From CALESS01 sp964405455 (GTDB lineage: Bacteria > Chloroflexota > Anaerolineae > Anaerolineales > Anaerolineaceae), in the NCBI GenBank assembly GCA_964405455.1, contig CAYOOA010000004.1:1-64000 (forward strand): a stretch of 64,000 nt of DNA, read 5' to 3'. The notes beneath the pieces were generated by a model, which was given only the letters and a program-made list of their open reading frames with translations, did not search any database and was not told where the DNA came from. Below are positions 34,079-41,718 of this stretch, in pieces (position 1 is the first letter of the stretch; every line of letters begins with the position of its first letter). Both the position numbers and the translations under genes were made by a program.

Positions 34079-34618
34079 TTATCGTCCTGCGATAAGTACG
34101 TTTTTGCTGCGACAAATCATCATTGGAACCCGGATGATTGGAAGGGTCGGAAAAACAGGTGATGTGATCTGGACATCGTACACGGATGTAAATTCCTCGC
34201 GGTTCAGTTCAATAAATTTTGCAAGGTCAGCCCGCATAGAAGCCCAGAGGGAGCCTTCTGCCCGAAAGGAACTGAATAAAACCGTTACAGGCAGAAGACG
34301 GCGGTTGGGTTCAGCAGCGTCATAATCCAACGGCTCAGTCGTGCTTGGAAGAAGGTGCATCGCCTGGATTTCCGATTTGGGGATATGAATTTCTGGGAAT
34401 TGGTTCGGTTTGGAGGGCGTGCTGCCAATTACATGAATAACCTTGGCGTTCTGAAGCTGAACAATATCGGGCGCCGAACTGGTCTTCAGCCAAGTGCTCA
34501 CGCGGATCTGGCTGACAACTTTTACATCGCCCAGAAGCATAGCCGACCGGGTGTAGAGGATGACAGGCATAACTTTTTCGGATGTTTCATTGATTATGTT
34601 GCTTGATGAAATGGACAT
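34079..34618 (-). CDS. Protein of unknown function (179 aa)
   Basis: I do not recognise this protein. It is soluble, mixed alpha/beta in composition: MSISSSNIINETSEKVMPVILYT, strand-rich middle with VIHVIGSTPSKPNQFPEIHIPKSEIQAMHLLPST, and LLPVTVLFSSFRAEGSLWASMRADLAKFIELN. There is no signal peptide. I chose the ATG at 34618 because AGGTGGG lies just upstream; an in-frame ATG at 34666 would fall inside the inverted repeat. An 18-bp perfect inverted repeat sits immediately 5' of the ribosome site, suggesting control of this gene. It lies 71 nt after the SDR gene. Confidence 0.7.
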   Translation of the reverse strand: MSISSSNIINETSEKVMPVILYTRSAMLLGDVKVVSQIRVSTWLKTSSAPDIVQLQNAKVIHVIGSTPSKPNQFPEIHIPKSEIQAMHLLPSTTEPLDYDAAEPNRRLLPVTVLFSSFRAEGSLWASMRADLAKFIELNREEFTSVYDVQITSPVFPTLPIIRVPMMICRSKNVLIAGR

Positions 34619-34632
34619 TTCACCCACCTTTT

Positions 34633-34676
34633 TTTCATACAGATGGCAAGTCATTAGCCTTGCCATCTGTATGAAA
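34633..34676 (-). repeat. Perfect 18-bp inverted repeat in front of the unknown gene
   Basis: Arms 34633-34650 and 34659-34676 are exactly complementary, with an 8-nt loop. Neither strand shows a T-run after it, so it is not a standard terminator. On the minus strand it is followed by A7 and then the AGGTGGG ribosome site of the downstream gene, so it could be an operator or an RNA element controlling translation. Confidence 0.85.
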
Positions 34677-34689
34677 TATACTCATGGAT

Positions 34690-35709
34690 TTAAAGTGAAT
34701 ACCGCCGCTTAATGGAAGGGATCAGGTATTCTTCGAAGGAACGAGTCTGATCAAAATCCGGCTGCCAATCCCAATCAACACGGGCAGCACTGTCGTCAAT
34801 ATCGCCAGGCCAGGAATCGACAATTCTCTGGCGGGCTTCATGGGGTTTGAATGTAATCTCAGCCGTGGGGAAATACTTCTGGACAATGGCTTTGAATTCT
34901 TCTGCAGTTGGGCTGAAAGAAGTCACATTATAAACAAACCGGGTCAAGCGCTCGGAAGGTGCAGCTTCCAATTGAAGGAGGGATTTGATTGCATCGGGCA
35001 TGGCCATGAATGGCAAGCGGGCATCCGGACGAACGAAGCACGGATAGGGCTTTCCCTGGGCGGCGTGATGGAGCATTTCGGGACCGTAATCACTGGTCCC
35101 ACCGGTGGGGATAGTGTCTGAGCTGATCAGGCCGGGGAAGCGCAGGCAGCGAAAGTCGATGGTATTGGCGGTGTGATCGGCGGCCAGTTGGCGGTAATGG
35201 CGGGCGTAATAGCGGCCAAGATGCTCACAATACAGTTTATTACAGCCGTACATGGTGGCCGGTTGGAGGAATTCATCTTCTTTGACCTTGCCAACCGAAT
35301 TCTTAACCTCCAGGCTGGGCAGACCATAAGCGGCTATGGAGGATGGATAGAGGAACTTGACGCGGCGTCCCTGCCACTGGGATTGTTCCACAGCCAAGCG
35401 GAGAAGATTCAATGTGCCCTCTACATTAATTCGGTGGGCGGTTTCGGGGTTATATTCGGCCTTGGTTGAGAGGATTGAAGCCAGGTGGTAAATCGTCTGA
35501 ATTTCAAATTCGACCACCATTCGGCCAAGCAGCATGCCATCCAGGATATCCCCCTGGATGAAACGCTCGCAATAAGGGCGAAGGGATTCATCCAGCGGTT
35601 GGACATCCAGGGCAACGACGCTGACATCACCCTTCTCGCCGAGATGTTTGATCAGGCCGTGGCCAATTTCACCATTTGCTCCAGTGATAAGGACGACTTC
35701 TTTACGCAT
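34690..35709 (-). CDS. NAD-dependent SDR, epimerase type, resembling L-threonine 3-dehydrogenase
   Basis: An extended short-chain dehydrogenase of 339 residues. The NAD motif is LITGANGEIGHGLIKHLG (6-23). Then come IYHLASILSTKAEYNPETAHRINVEGTLNLLRLA, an S-Y-K triad in YPSSIAAYG and MYGCNKLYCE, and RFPGLISSDTIPTGGTSDYGPEMLHHA. The last segment resembles the GGGTTDY region of the SDR-type L-threonine dehydrogenases, which also have a leading TGA-GxIG; a nucleotide-sugar epimerase remains possible. I chose the ATG at 35709 (GGAG 9 nt upstream) rather than an in-frame TTG at 35724. Confidence 0.8.
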   Translation of the reverse strand: MRKEVVLITGANGEIGHGLIKHLGEKGDVSVVALDVQPLDESLRPYCERFIQGDILDGMLLGRMVVEFEIQTIYHLASILSTKAEYNPETAHRINVEGTLNLLRLAVEQSQWQGRRVKFLYPSSIAAYGLPSLEVKNSVGKVKEDEFLQPATMYGCNKLYCEHLGRYYARHYRQLAADHTANTIDFRCLRFPGLISSDTIPTGGTSDYGPEMLHHAAQGKPYPCFVRPDARLPFMAMPDAIKSLLQLEAAPSERLTRFVYNVTSFSPTAEEFKAIVQKYFPTAEITFKPHEARQRIVDSWPGDIDDSAARVDWDWQPDFDQTRSFEEYLIPSIKRRYSL

Positions 35710-35795
35710 TTTGGCAATCTCCAAGAATGAGAATATATAGATTGTACAGGAAATTTGGTGCGATGAAAGACATAAATGAGGCTGATAATGATCAG

Positions 35796-35830
35796 AAAAA
35801 TTACGCCCCCGGAAGTTCTCCCGGGGGCGT
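35796..35830 (-). terminator. Intrinsic terminator of secD-secF
   Basis: On the minus strand a perfect 10-bp GC-rich stem (35821-35830 with 35803-35812) and 8-nt loop is followed by AATTTTT. Confidence 0.9.
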
Positions 35831-35838
35831 ATCTATCG

Positions 35839-36765
35839 TTATGCGGAGGTTGTTGCCTCTTTGCGGTGGAACCAGGTCCGCCACTCTTTCTTTTCCCAAA
35901 CGACGAGAATGGGAGCGGCGATGAAGATGGATGAATAGGTACCGCTGAACAGGCCGATCAGCAGAATGACGGAGAATTCACGCAGGGTCACGCCGCCGAA
36001 GAGGGCCAGCGCCAGGAGCAGGAATTCAGAGGTCATCAACTGAGTGTTGATGGATCGTTGCAGGGTTTGGACAATAGAGTGGTTGACCAGTTTTTCGAAG
36101 TCCAATTTGCGATAGATGTTATTGTTTTCGCGAACGCGGTCGAATACAACGATCTTATCCTGGACGGAGAAACCGATCACTGTCAGCAGGGCGGTCAGGA
36201 AGAGCGAGTCAACCTGCCAGCCGAAGAAATGACCGCCGATGGCGCTGATGGAAACCACCACGAGAATATCATGCAGCATGGCAATGATGGCGCAGATACC
36301 ATAACGCAGGGCGTTCGGCAGACCGCGGAAGGAGAACCAGATGAAAATTACCACCGCCAGGGCAGCGACCCCGACAGCCAGGCCTGCACGCCGGGTTACC
36401 TGTTCGCCGATGGTTGGGCCGACCGAGTCAAACTTCTGGATTTCAACGGTGGTGTTGAACTTGGTCTGCATTTTTTCAATCACAGCAGCACGCTGGGTAT
36501 CATCCAGGAAAGAAGAGCGGATGATCAATATATCCGTACCGCTGGTGGTGATCTTGGTGTCTGTAATGCCCAGTTCTTTGTAGAGATCAACTACATCTGC
36601 GGTGGAAGGGAGTGTGGCATTGGTGAATTTTACTTCCAACAAACTGCCACCTGTGAAGTCAATGGCGAGGGGCATCCCATAAATGGCCATAATGAGCAGC
36701 CCCGGAACGATCACGAGCAGGGAAAGCAGGAAAAACCAGTAGCGTTTACCGAGAAGATTTAACAT
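35839..36765 (-). CDS. secF: Protein translocase subunit SecF
   Basis: SecF works with SecD to pull exported proteins through SecYEG using the proton gradient. The 308-residue protein has six predicted membrane helices: the first at 11-31, then an extracellular domain (LPSTADVVDLYKELGITDTKI ... FDSVGPTIGEQVTRRAGLA), and five helices from about 131 on. Family motifs are AIDFTGGSLLEVKF, SVGPTIGEQ, LHDILVVVSISAIGG and SVQDKIVVFDRVREN. It follows secD after 13 nt. Confidence 0.97.
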   Translation of the reverse strand: MLNLLGKRYWFFLLSLLVIVPGLLIMAIYGMPLAIDFTGGSLLEVKFTNATLPSTADVVDLYKELGITDTKITTSGTDILIIRSSFLDDTQRAAVIEKMQTKFNTTVEIQKFDSVGPTIGEQVTRRAGLAVGVAALAVVIFIWFSFRGLPNALRYGICAIIAMLHDILVVVSISAIGGHFFGWQVDSLFLTALLTVIGFSVQDKIVVFDRVRENNNIYRKLDFEKLVNHSIVQTLQRSINTQLMTSEFLLLALALFGGVTLREFSVILLIGLFSGTYSSIFIAAPILVVWEKKEWRTWFHRKEATTSA

Positions 36766-36778
36766 TGTTCCTCACCTC

Positions 36779-38212
36779 TTAAGCGCCAAACCACTTGCGC
36801 GAAATCTTAGAGCTGACAAAGTCCAGGACCACGTTAAGGAAGGTACGAGTGATGAAAATGGACGTGAACAGTGAAATGATCACACCCAAAGCCAGGGTGA
36901 TGGCGAAGCCCTTCACAATGGTGGCACCAAAGGAGGAGCCAAACCAGAAGAGAATGGCGGAGGTGATCAAGGTGGCTGCATTCGAGTCGCGAATGGATGG
37001 CCAGGCGCGCTTCCAACCCAGGTCGATGGCCTGGAAGAGAGTCCGACCCGAGCGAAGCTCCTCTTTCAAGCGTTCAAAAATGAGGATATTCGCATCCAGG
37101 GCACCGCCGGTGGAAAGCAACAAACCAGCGATACCAGGCAGGGTCAGGGTGACAGGGATCAGCTTGTACAAGGCCAGGGTGATCACACCATAGCAGGCAA
37201 TGGCCAGGACGGCGATCAAACCATTCAGGCGATAGAAGATCAGCATGAAAAGGGCGACGATGATAAAACCGGCAATACCAGCCCGCAGGCTCTTGCTCAG
37301 GGAGTCGGCGCCAAGGGTCGGGCCGACCACGCGGCTTTCGGCAACTTTGAGCGGGATGGGCAGGGAGCCGTAGCGCAGTTGGATCGCCAGAGCATTGGCA
37401 GAGTCAACTGTGAAGGAACCCTGGATGATGCCTTCGCCCTTGGTAATGGCACTGTCAATCTTTGGAGCTGAAAGAATGGTTTTATCCAGTACGATGGCCA
37501 GATATTTGCCAACATTGTTAGTGGTGTAATCGGCAAAGATCTTTGCGCCTTCATCCTTTAGGGAGAACTGGATGACAACCTTTCCAGTGTTGTCCGTAGT
37601 GACACCGACATCCTTCAACTGGTCACCCGTCATGATGGTCGTCCAGACTTTATCTTCAGGAGCAACCGTAGCCGTAGGTTCGGGGGTGGCAGCGGTATCA
37701 GTTGAAGTCGGAGCCGGGGTAGGGGCAACCTGTGTAGCTTCAGCGGTAGGGGTGGTTTGAGTCCCCGAAGTTGAAGAAGAGGCTGTGTTAAGCGTGGTTT
37801 TAATCACGGTGCCGGGGCTGAGGGGTGAATCACCCATATCCACAAATTCCAATTGACCCGTGGTCTTCAACAGAGAGACAACCTGGTCCACATTGGTCGC
37901 ACCAGGGATCTCGATGATGAAGCGGCGAGTGCCAGCTACCTGGACAGAGGATTCGGTCAGACCGGTGCTGTCGACGCGGTTCTGAAGGATTTGGCGGGTA
38001 TCGGCAAGCTGCTGGGCGTCGATGGCTTGATCGGCGGGCAAATCAACTTCCAATAACACATTCATGCCACCCTGCAGATCAAGCCCATAAACGGTCTTCA
38101 TGCTGCGGGTGAAGCTGCCAATTTTCAGACCGGGGTTGGAGGGAAGCACAACCCAGATTGCGGCAGCCAGGATGACAAAGATCAGTGCTAGATTGATATA
38201 CTTCGATTTCAT
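36779..38212 (-). CDS. secD: Protein translocase subunit SecD, with Thr/Pro-rich insertion
   Basis: The 477-residue protein has an N-terminal membrane helix (8-24), GLDLQGGMNVLLEVDLP (43-59), the first extracellular domain with a long Ser/Thr/Pro/Ala insertion at about 141-187 (PTAEAT/TPAPTST type), GQLEFVDMGDSPLSPG before it, the IQLRYGSLPIPLKV segment, and five C-terminal helices with GGALDANILIFERLKEELRSG and AWPSIRDSNAATLITSAILFWFG. The insertion is not part of the standard SecD fold and must lie outside the membrane. GGAGG precedes the ATG. Confidence 0.96.
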   Translation of the reverse strand: MKSKYINLALIFVILAAAIWVVLPSNPGLKIGSFTRSMKTVYGLDLQGGMNVLLEVDLPADQAIDAQQLADTRQILQNRVDSTGLTESSVQVAGTRRFIIEIPGATNVDQVVSLLKTTGQLEFVDMGDSPLSPGTVIKTTLNTASSSTSGTQTTPTAEATQVAPTPAPTSTDTAATPEPTATVAPEDKVWTTIMTGDQLKDVGVTTDNTGKVVIQFSLKDEGAKIFADYTTNNVGKYLAIVLDKTILSAPKIDSAITKGEGIIQGSFTVDSANALAIQLRYGSLPIPLKVAESRVVGPTLGADSLSKSLRAGIAGFIIVALFMLIFYRLNGLIAVLAIACYGVITLALYKLIPVTLTLPGIAGLLLSTGGALDANILIFERLKEELRSGRTLFQAIDLGWKRAWPSIRDSNAATLITSAILFWFGSSFGATIVKGFAITLALGVIISLFTSIFITRTFLNVVLDFVSSKISRKWFGA

Positions 38213-38300
38213 GCTGCTACGGCCTCCAATTCAGACAAATGCCAGCTCGGCGGCTGGCGTCCGGAGGATTATAACCGTTTTGAGAGTAGATGAACAGGGA

Positions 38301-38696
38301 TTATAAATGGGAGAAATCCGGGGAGGAACCAAGGAGTGGTTTCAGGTGTTGTAAGACAAGTTGCATAATTTCTGTAGGAGTAAGAGGGTCAGTCATGATA
38401 TAAAGATCGGCATGCAGGCGCGCATGCGAAAGACGACGCTGCTGTTCCTGGAAATCTGCCTCGGTCCAATCCAGCCGGCGGCGTCGGGTACTGACTTCAA
38501 AAGAGGCATCCAGGAAAACCAGGAAATCCGGGTGAACCAGGCGCTGCCACATGGTGGGGACGAAGGAGTGTTCCTGGGCAATATGGCGTAAATCCAATTC
38601 TAGATGTAAGGCGTGAAGGCCCTGGATCAGGGTGGATTTCCCGGATCCGCAGGGACCCACCACGCCAACAACCAGGAGATTAACCTTCGTTGGCAT
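38301..38696 (-). CDS. Small P-loop NTPase/kinase-like protein
   Basis: A 131-residue protein beginning with a nucleotide-binding strand and Walker A GPCGSGKST (14-22). The middle reads QEHSFVPTMWQRLVHPDFLVFLDASFEVSTRRRRLDWTEADFQEQQRRLSHARLHADLYI. The STRRRR-W-ADF-QQRR pattern resembles the Arg-rich lid of small nucleoside or shikimate/adenylate-type kinases. The acceptor is unknown. The start chosen (ATG 38696) overlaps the end of the RCK gene by 17 nt; longer in-frame starts would lie deeper inside that gene. It is the last gene of a three-gene overlapping operon. Confidence 0.75.
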   Translation of the reverse strand: MPTKVNLLVVGVVGPCGSGKSTLIQGLHALHLELDLRHIAQEHSFVPTMWQRLVHPDFLVFLDASFEVSTRRRRLDWTEADFQEQQRRLSHARLHADLYIMTDPLTPTEIMQLVLQHLKPLLGSSPDFSHL

Positions 38697-39729
38697 GGAC
38701 GATTGTGGAGACTTTCTCCGGGCGGCCCAGGACGGCCAGGGTATCACCCTGTTGAATCATGATGCTGGAGGCCGGGTGGAGATCCCGGTTACCATCACGG
38801 CCGTGGAAGACGATCGATAAATCGAAAAATTCCTCAACCGCTGAAATTGACTGGCCTTTTAAACTGGATTGAGGTTGAACCTGTAATCGAGCCAGACAAT
38901 TTGGCTCTCCTTCGATGGAAATCGTGGGGGTGATATCCACATTGGCTGCAGAGGCGGCAAAAATAGGCGCCGCCATGCCAGTGGCGGAAAACGCCCGAAA
39001 GCCGAACTGCTCCTGAAGAGAATGGGCAAAATCATCATCAAAGATGCGGATGATCACCTGAATAGAAGGATTTAAACTACGTGCTTTGAGGGCCATCTGC
39101 AGGTTGAGTGAATCGTTCTGGGTGCACAGAATTACCGCCCGGGCGGAAGGAATGCCGGCAGCCAGTTGAGCTTCGGTTTTTGAGCCATCATCTTCTATGA
39201 CTGGAATTCCCATCTCCCTGACTTTTAATTCCAAATCAGGTCGGGCTGGATATTGCACAACCACGACATCCTGTTCGATCAGGGATAATTGCTGTACAAC
39301 CCGGAAGCCCAGGTGACCCAGTCCGATCAATACCACATGGTTGGAGAAAGTTGAAGCAACCGCCATTTCCCAATCCTTTCCGCGGGCGCGTCGGTTGAAG
39401 AGCATGACGCCAAAATCCGTCAAGCCTTGTGCCAGCAGGCCGATGCCAATCACCGGCATAATGAAATGAAATGCCTGGAGATACCAGGCATGCGGAAAAT
39501 CCAGGAAGCCCTGGAGAAATATCAAAGTCAGCATGAAATAAACGGATTCGACCAGACTGTCCGGAGCTTCTCCAGCCTGCCTGGCAAGGTAATAATAAAT
39601 CATTCCGCACCCGATGACGGCGAGCAGAAAGAAGAACAGGGGCTTTTGGAATTCACGCAACAATAGGCGGAGATCGCGGACTCCAGCCTTGAATTGGCGA
39701 CTACGACTAAGCGGGCGGTTGCGACTCAT
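38680..39729 (-). CDS. Membrane protein with channel-like TM pair and RCK (TrkA-N/TrkA-C) domains, no K+ filter
   Basis: The 349-residue protein has a cytoplasmic N-terminus, TM1 (about 31-48), a re-entrant-like region (60-78), TM2 (about 86-108), a TrkA-N Rossmann domain starting HVVLIGLGHLGFRVVQQL (131-148), and a C-terminal TrkA-C-like domain (about 270-349). This is the architecture of two-TM K+ channels such as MthK. Where these have TVGYGD, this protein reads TLIFLQGFLDFP, so a K+ selectivity filter is not recognisable. It may be a receptor, a different channel or an inactive relative. It overlaps its upstream phosphatase gene by 23 nt. Confidence 0.85.
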   Translation of the reverse strand: MSRNRPLSRSRQFKAGVRDLRLLLREFQKPLFFFLLAVIGCGMIYYYLARQAGEAPDSLVESVYFMLTLIFLQGFLDFPHAWYLQAFHFIMPVIGIGLLAQGLTDFGVMLFNRRARGKDWEMAVASTFSNHVVLIGLGHLGFRVVQQLSLIEQDVVVVQYPARPDLELKVREMGIPVIEDDGSKTEAQLAAGIPSARAVILCTQNDSLNLQMALKARSLNPSIQVIIRIFDDDFAHSLQEQFGFRAFSATGMAAPIFAASAANVDITPTISIEGEPNCLARLQVQPQSSLKGQSISAVEEFFDLSIVFHGRDGNRDLHPASSIMIQQGDTLAVLGRPEKVSTIVHANEG

Positions 39730-40453
39730 TTTCTTTGGGAATATATTGATCAGCCACTGGCAGGCGAACTGTCATGCGGCGAATCTGACCGGTGGAGTGG
39801 GGGTACACCCGCAGGACCACGATGCTCATATCATCGTTTGGTCTGCCCTGGTCAAGGCGAATGGCTTCATTTAGCAGCGTGTCTGCAATCTCTTGAGGGG
39901 TGGGGTCCTGGTCTTCCAGTAAGGATTCCAATAACGTGCAGATATCCAGGTTCTGGCCGATGCGGGAACCGGCGTGAGTGATGCCGTCTGTGAATACGAC
40001 AATCGTGATCCCCGCTTCGAGGTTGATTTCCATGATCGTCGGTCGGATATTGCGGGCTGTACCGATGGCTGTGCTTTCACCCCCCAGGCATTCGATGGAA
40101 TCATCCCGGGCAATGAATATAGGAGATGAGTTATTGCGCGTGATGACCAATGTGCCGGTTTGCAGATCGGCAGAAAGGATATTCAGTGTGGCTGAGACCT
40201 TGCCGCTGCGCTCGGTAAAAAGATAATCGGATGCAGCCCGGGCTGCCGCGCCGTCGCGCACGCCCTCTGCAAGGAGTGCAATCACTTTCCGGACCACCAT
40301 GGTGGAGATGGTTTTAGCTCCACGACCGGAGGTCTGCCCATCCGAAAGAACGACGGAAACGCCGCCGTTCGGCCGCTCGACCACTTCCAGCGTATCACCG
40401 CTCTCTGAGACAGCGTATTTATTCGTTTTGGCAACTGCAATCTGGATTTCCAT
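39707..40453 (-). CDS. SpoIIE/PP2C-type serine phosphatase
   Basis: A single-domain 248-residue PPM phosphatase. Metal and catalytic motifs are VVLSDGQTSGRGAKTIST (34-51), VVFTDGITHAG (about 150) and GRPNDDMSIVVLRV. The IARDDSIECLGGESTAIG segment is typical of SpoIIE/RsbU-type enzymes, which often act on anti-sigma antagonists; no sensor domain is fused. I chose the ATG at 40453; TAGAAT ends 7 nt before it, so it may be leaderless. It starts the operon phosphatase, RCK membrane protein, P-loop protein, and is divergent from udk. Confidence 0.85.
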   Translation of the reverse strand: MEIQIAVAKTNKYAVSESGDTLEVVERPNGGVSVVLSDGQTSGRGAKTISTMVVRKVIALLAEGVRDGAAARAASDYLFTERSGKVSATLNILSADLQTGTLVITRNNSSPIFIARDDSIECLGGESTAIGTARNIRPTIMEINLEAGITIVVFTDGITHAGSRIGQNLDICTLLESLLEDQDPTPQEIADTLLNEAIRLDQGRPNDDMSIVVLRVYPHSTGQIRRMTVRLPVADQYIPKENESQPPA

Positions 40454-40505
40454 GTGTATAATTCTAACAAGAATCAAGTTTCAATGATAGACCCTACCTG
40501 CAGGA

Positions 40506-40511
40506 TATAAT
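40506..40511 (+). promoter_or_regulatory. -10 element of a leaderless udk transcript
   Basis: A perfect TATAAT ends 6 nt before the udk ATG, without a ribosome site. The arrangement matches moaC exactly in spacing. Confidence 0.6.
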
Positions 40512-40517
40512 GTACCC

Positions 40518-41168
40518 ATGGCTGAAAAAATCCCCCCCCTTGTTATTGGCATCGCCGGCGGTTCAGGTTCCGGCAAAACGACCGTGGCAAATTCCATTCT
40601 CAAACAGGTTGGCGCGCACCGGATTGCCTACCTGCCGCATGATGCTTACTATCGCGATCTGGCAGATCTGCCTTTCAACCAGCGGGTGCGGGTGAACTTT
40701 GACCACCCGGATTCACTGGAATCTGAGCTGTTAATTGAACACATCATCAAGCTGAAACAATGGCAGGCAGTTGATCTACCCATTTATGACTTTACCCACC
40801 ATGTCCGCACAGACCAAACCATTCGAGTGGAACCGCAGCGGGTGATCCTGGTGGAGGGAATCTTGATTTTTTCAGAGAAGACCCTCCGGGAATTGTTCGA
40901 TGTCAAGATCTTTGTGGATACAGATGCTGATCTGCGATTTATCCGCCGGTTGGACCGGGATATTTCAGAACGCGGACGTACGGTACGAAATGTGATTGAC
41001 CAATACTTGAACACCGTCCGGCCGATGCACCTGGAGTTTGTAGAACCCTCCAAGCGCTACGCAGATGTCATCATCCCGGAAGGGGGAATGAACACCGTGG
41101 CGCTGGATATGGTCGTTTCCCGCGTCGAAGATTTGTTGAGGCCCGAGCGGGAGCATCCGGGTGACTAA
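40518..41168 (+). CDS. udk: Uridine kinase
   Basis: Uridine kinase phosphorylates uridine and cytidine in pyrimidine salvage. The 216-residue protein has Walker A GGSGSGKTT (14-22), the acceptor region HDAYYRDLADLPFNQRVRVNFDHPDSLESELL, YDFTHHVRTDQTIRVEPQRVILVEGILIF, DTDADLRFIRRLDRDISERGRTVRNVIDQYLNTVRPMHLEFVEPSKRYADVIIPEGG. All are normal. It is translationally coupled to the following membrane gene by an 8-nt overlap. Confidence 0.96.
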   Translation: MAEKIPPLVIGIAGGSGSGKTTVANSILKQVGAHRIAYLPHDAYYRDLADLPFNQRVRVNFDHPDSLESELLIEHIIKLKQWQAVDLPIYDFTHHVRTDQTIRVEPQRVILVEGILIFSEKTLRELFDVKIFVDTDADLRFIRRLDRDISERGRTVRNVIDQYLNTVRPMHLEFVEPSKRYADVIIPEGGMNTVALDMVVSRVEDLLRPEREHPGD

Positions 41169-41700
41169 AGAAACTCGCAACCGCCTGGTGCGGATAGCCA
41201 TCCTGGTTTTCGTCATTGGCTTTTCCGTATTATTGTTTGTATTACGAGACAAAATCAAGAACCTGGAGGCATTGGGTTATCCCGGCATCTTCTTGATTTC
41301 ACTTTTCAGCAGTGCAACCATCATCCTCCCCATCCCTGGCGTGGCCTTTACAGGTGCGATGGGGATGCTTTTTAATCCATTTTGGATCGCCATGTCTGCC
41401 GGGTTGGGCTCCGCCATTGGGGAATTCTCGGGTTACCTGGCGGGATTCTCCGGTCAGCGGGTGGTTCAAAATGCAAAATGGGCCGAACGGATTGAAAGAT
41501 GGATGAAGAAATATGGGGAAATTGTCATTCTGGTGTTGGCGTTCATTCCCAATCCATTGTTTGACATGGCAGGCATCTCTGCCGGAATGCTGAAGATGCC
41601 AGCCTGGCGTTTCTTCCTGTTCACCTTGATTGGAAAAATACTAAAACAATTAATGTTTGCTTACGGTGGAGCTACACTCGGGCACTTTTTTTCAATCTAG
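41161..41700 (+). CDS. VTT/SNARE-associated (DedA-like) membrane protein
   Basis: A 179-residue integral membrane protein with about four to five helices (first at 10-27). The VTT core has PIPGVAFTGAMGMLFNPFWIAMSAGLGSAIGEFSGYLAGF and FIPNPLFDMAGISAGMLKMPAWRFFLFTLIGKILK. VTT proteins include DedA and TVP38 types implicated in lipid scrambling and membrane-potential maintenance. The GTG start overlaps udk by 8 nt. Confidence 0.88.
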   Translation: MTKETRNRLVRIAILVFVIGFSVLLFVLRDKIKNLEALGYPGIFLISLFSSATIILPIPGVAFTGAMGMLFNPFWIAMSAGLGSAIGEFSGYLAGFSGQRVVQNAKWAERIERWMKKYGEIVILVLAFIPNPLFDMAGISAGMLKMPAWRFFLFTLIGKILKQLMFAYGGATLGHFFSI

Positions 41701-41718
41701 CTTAATAAAGGATTCCAT

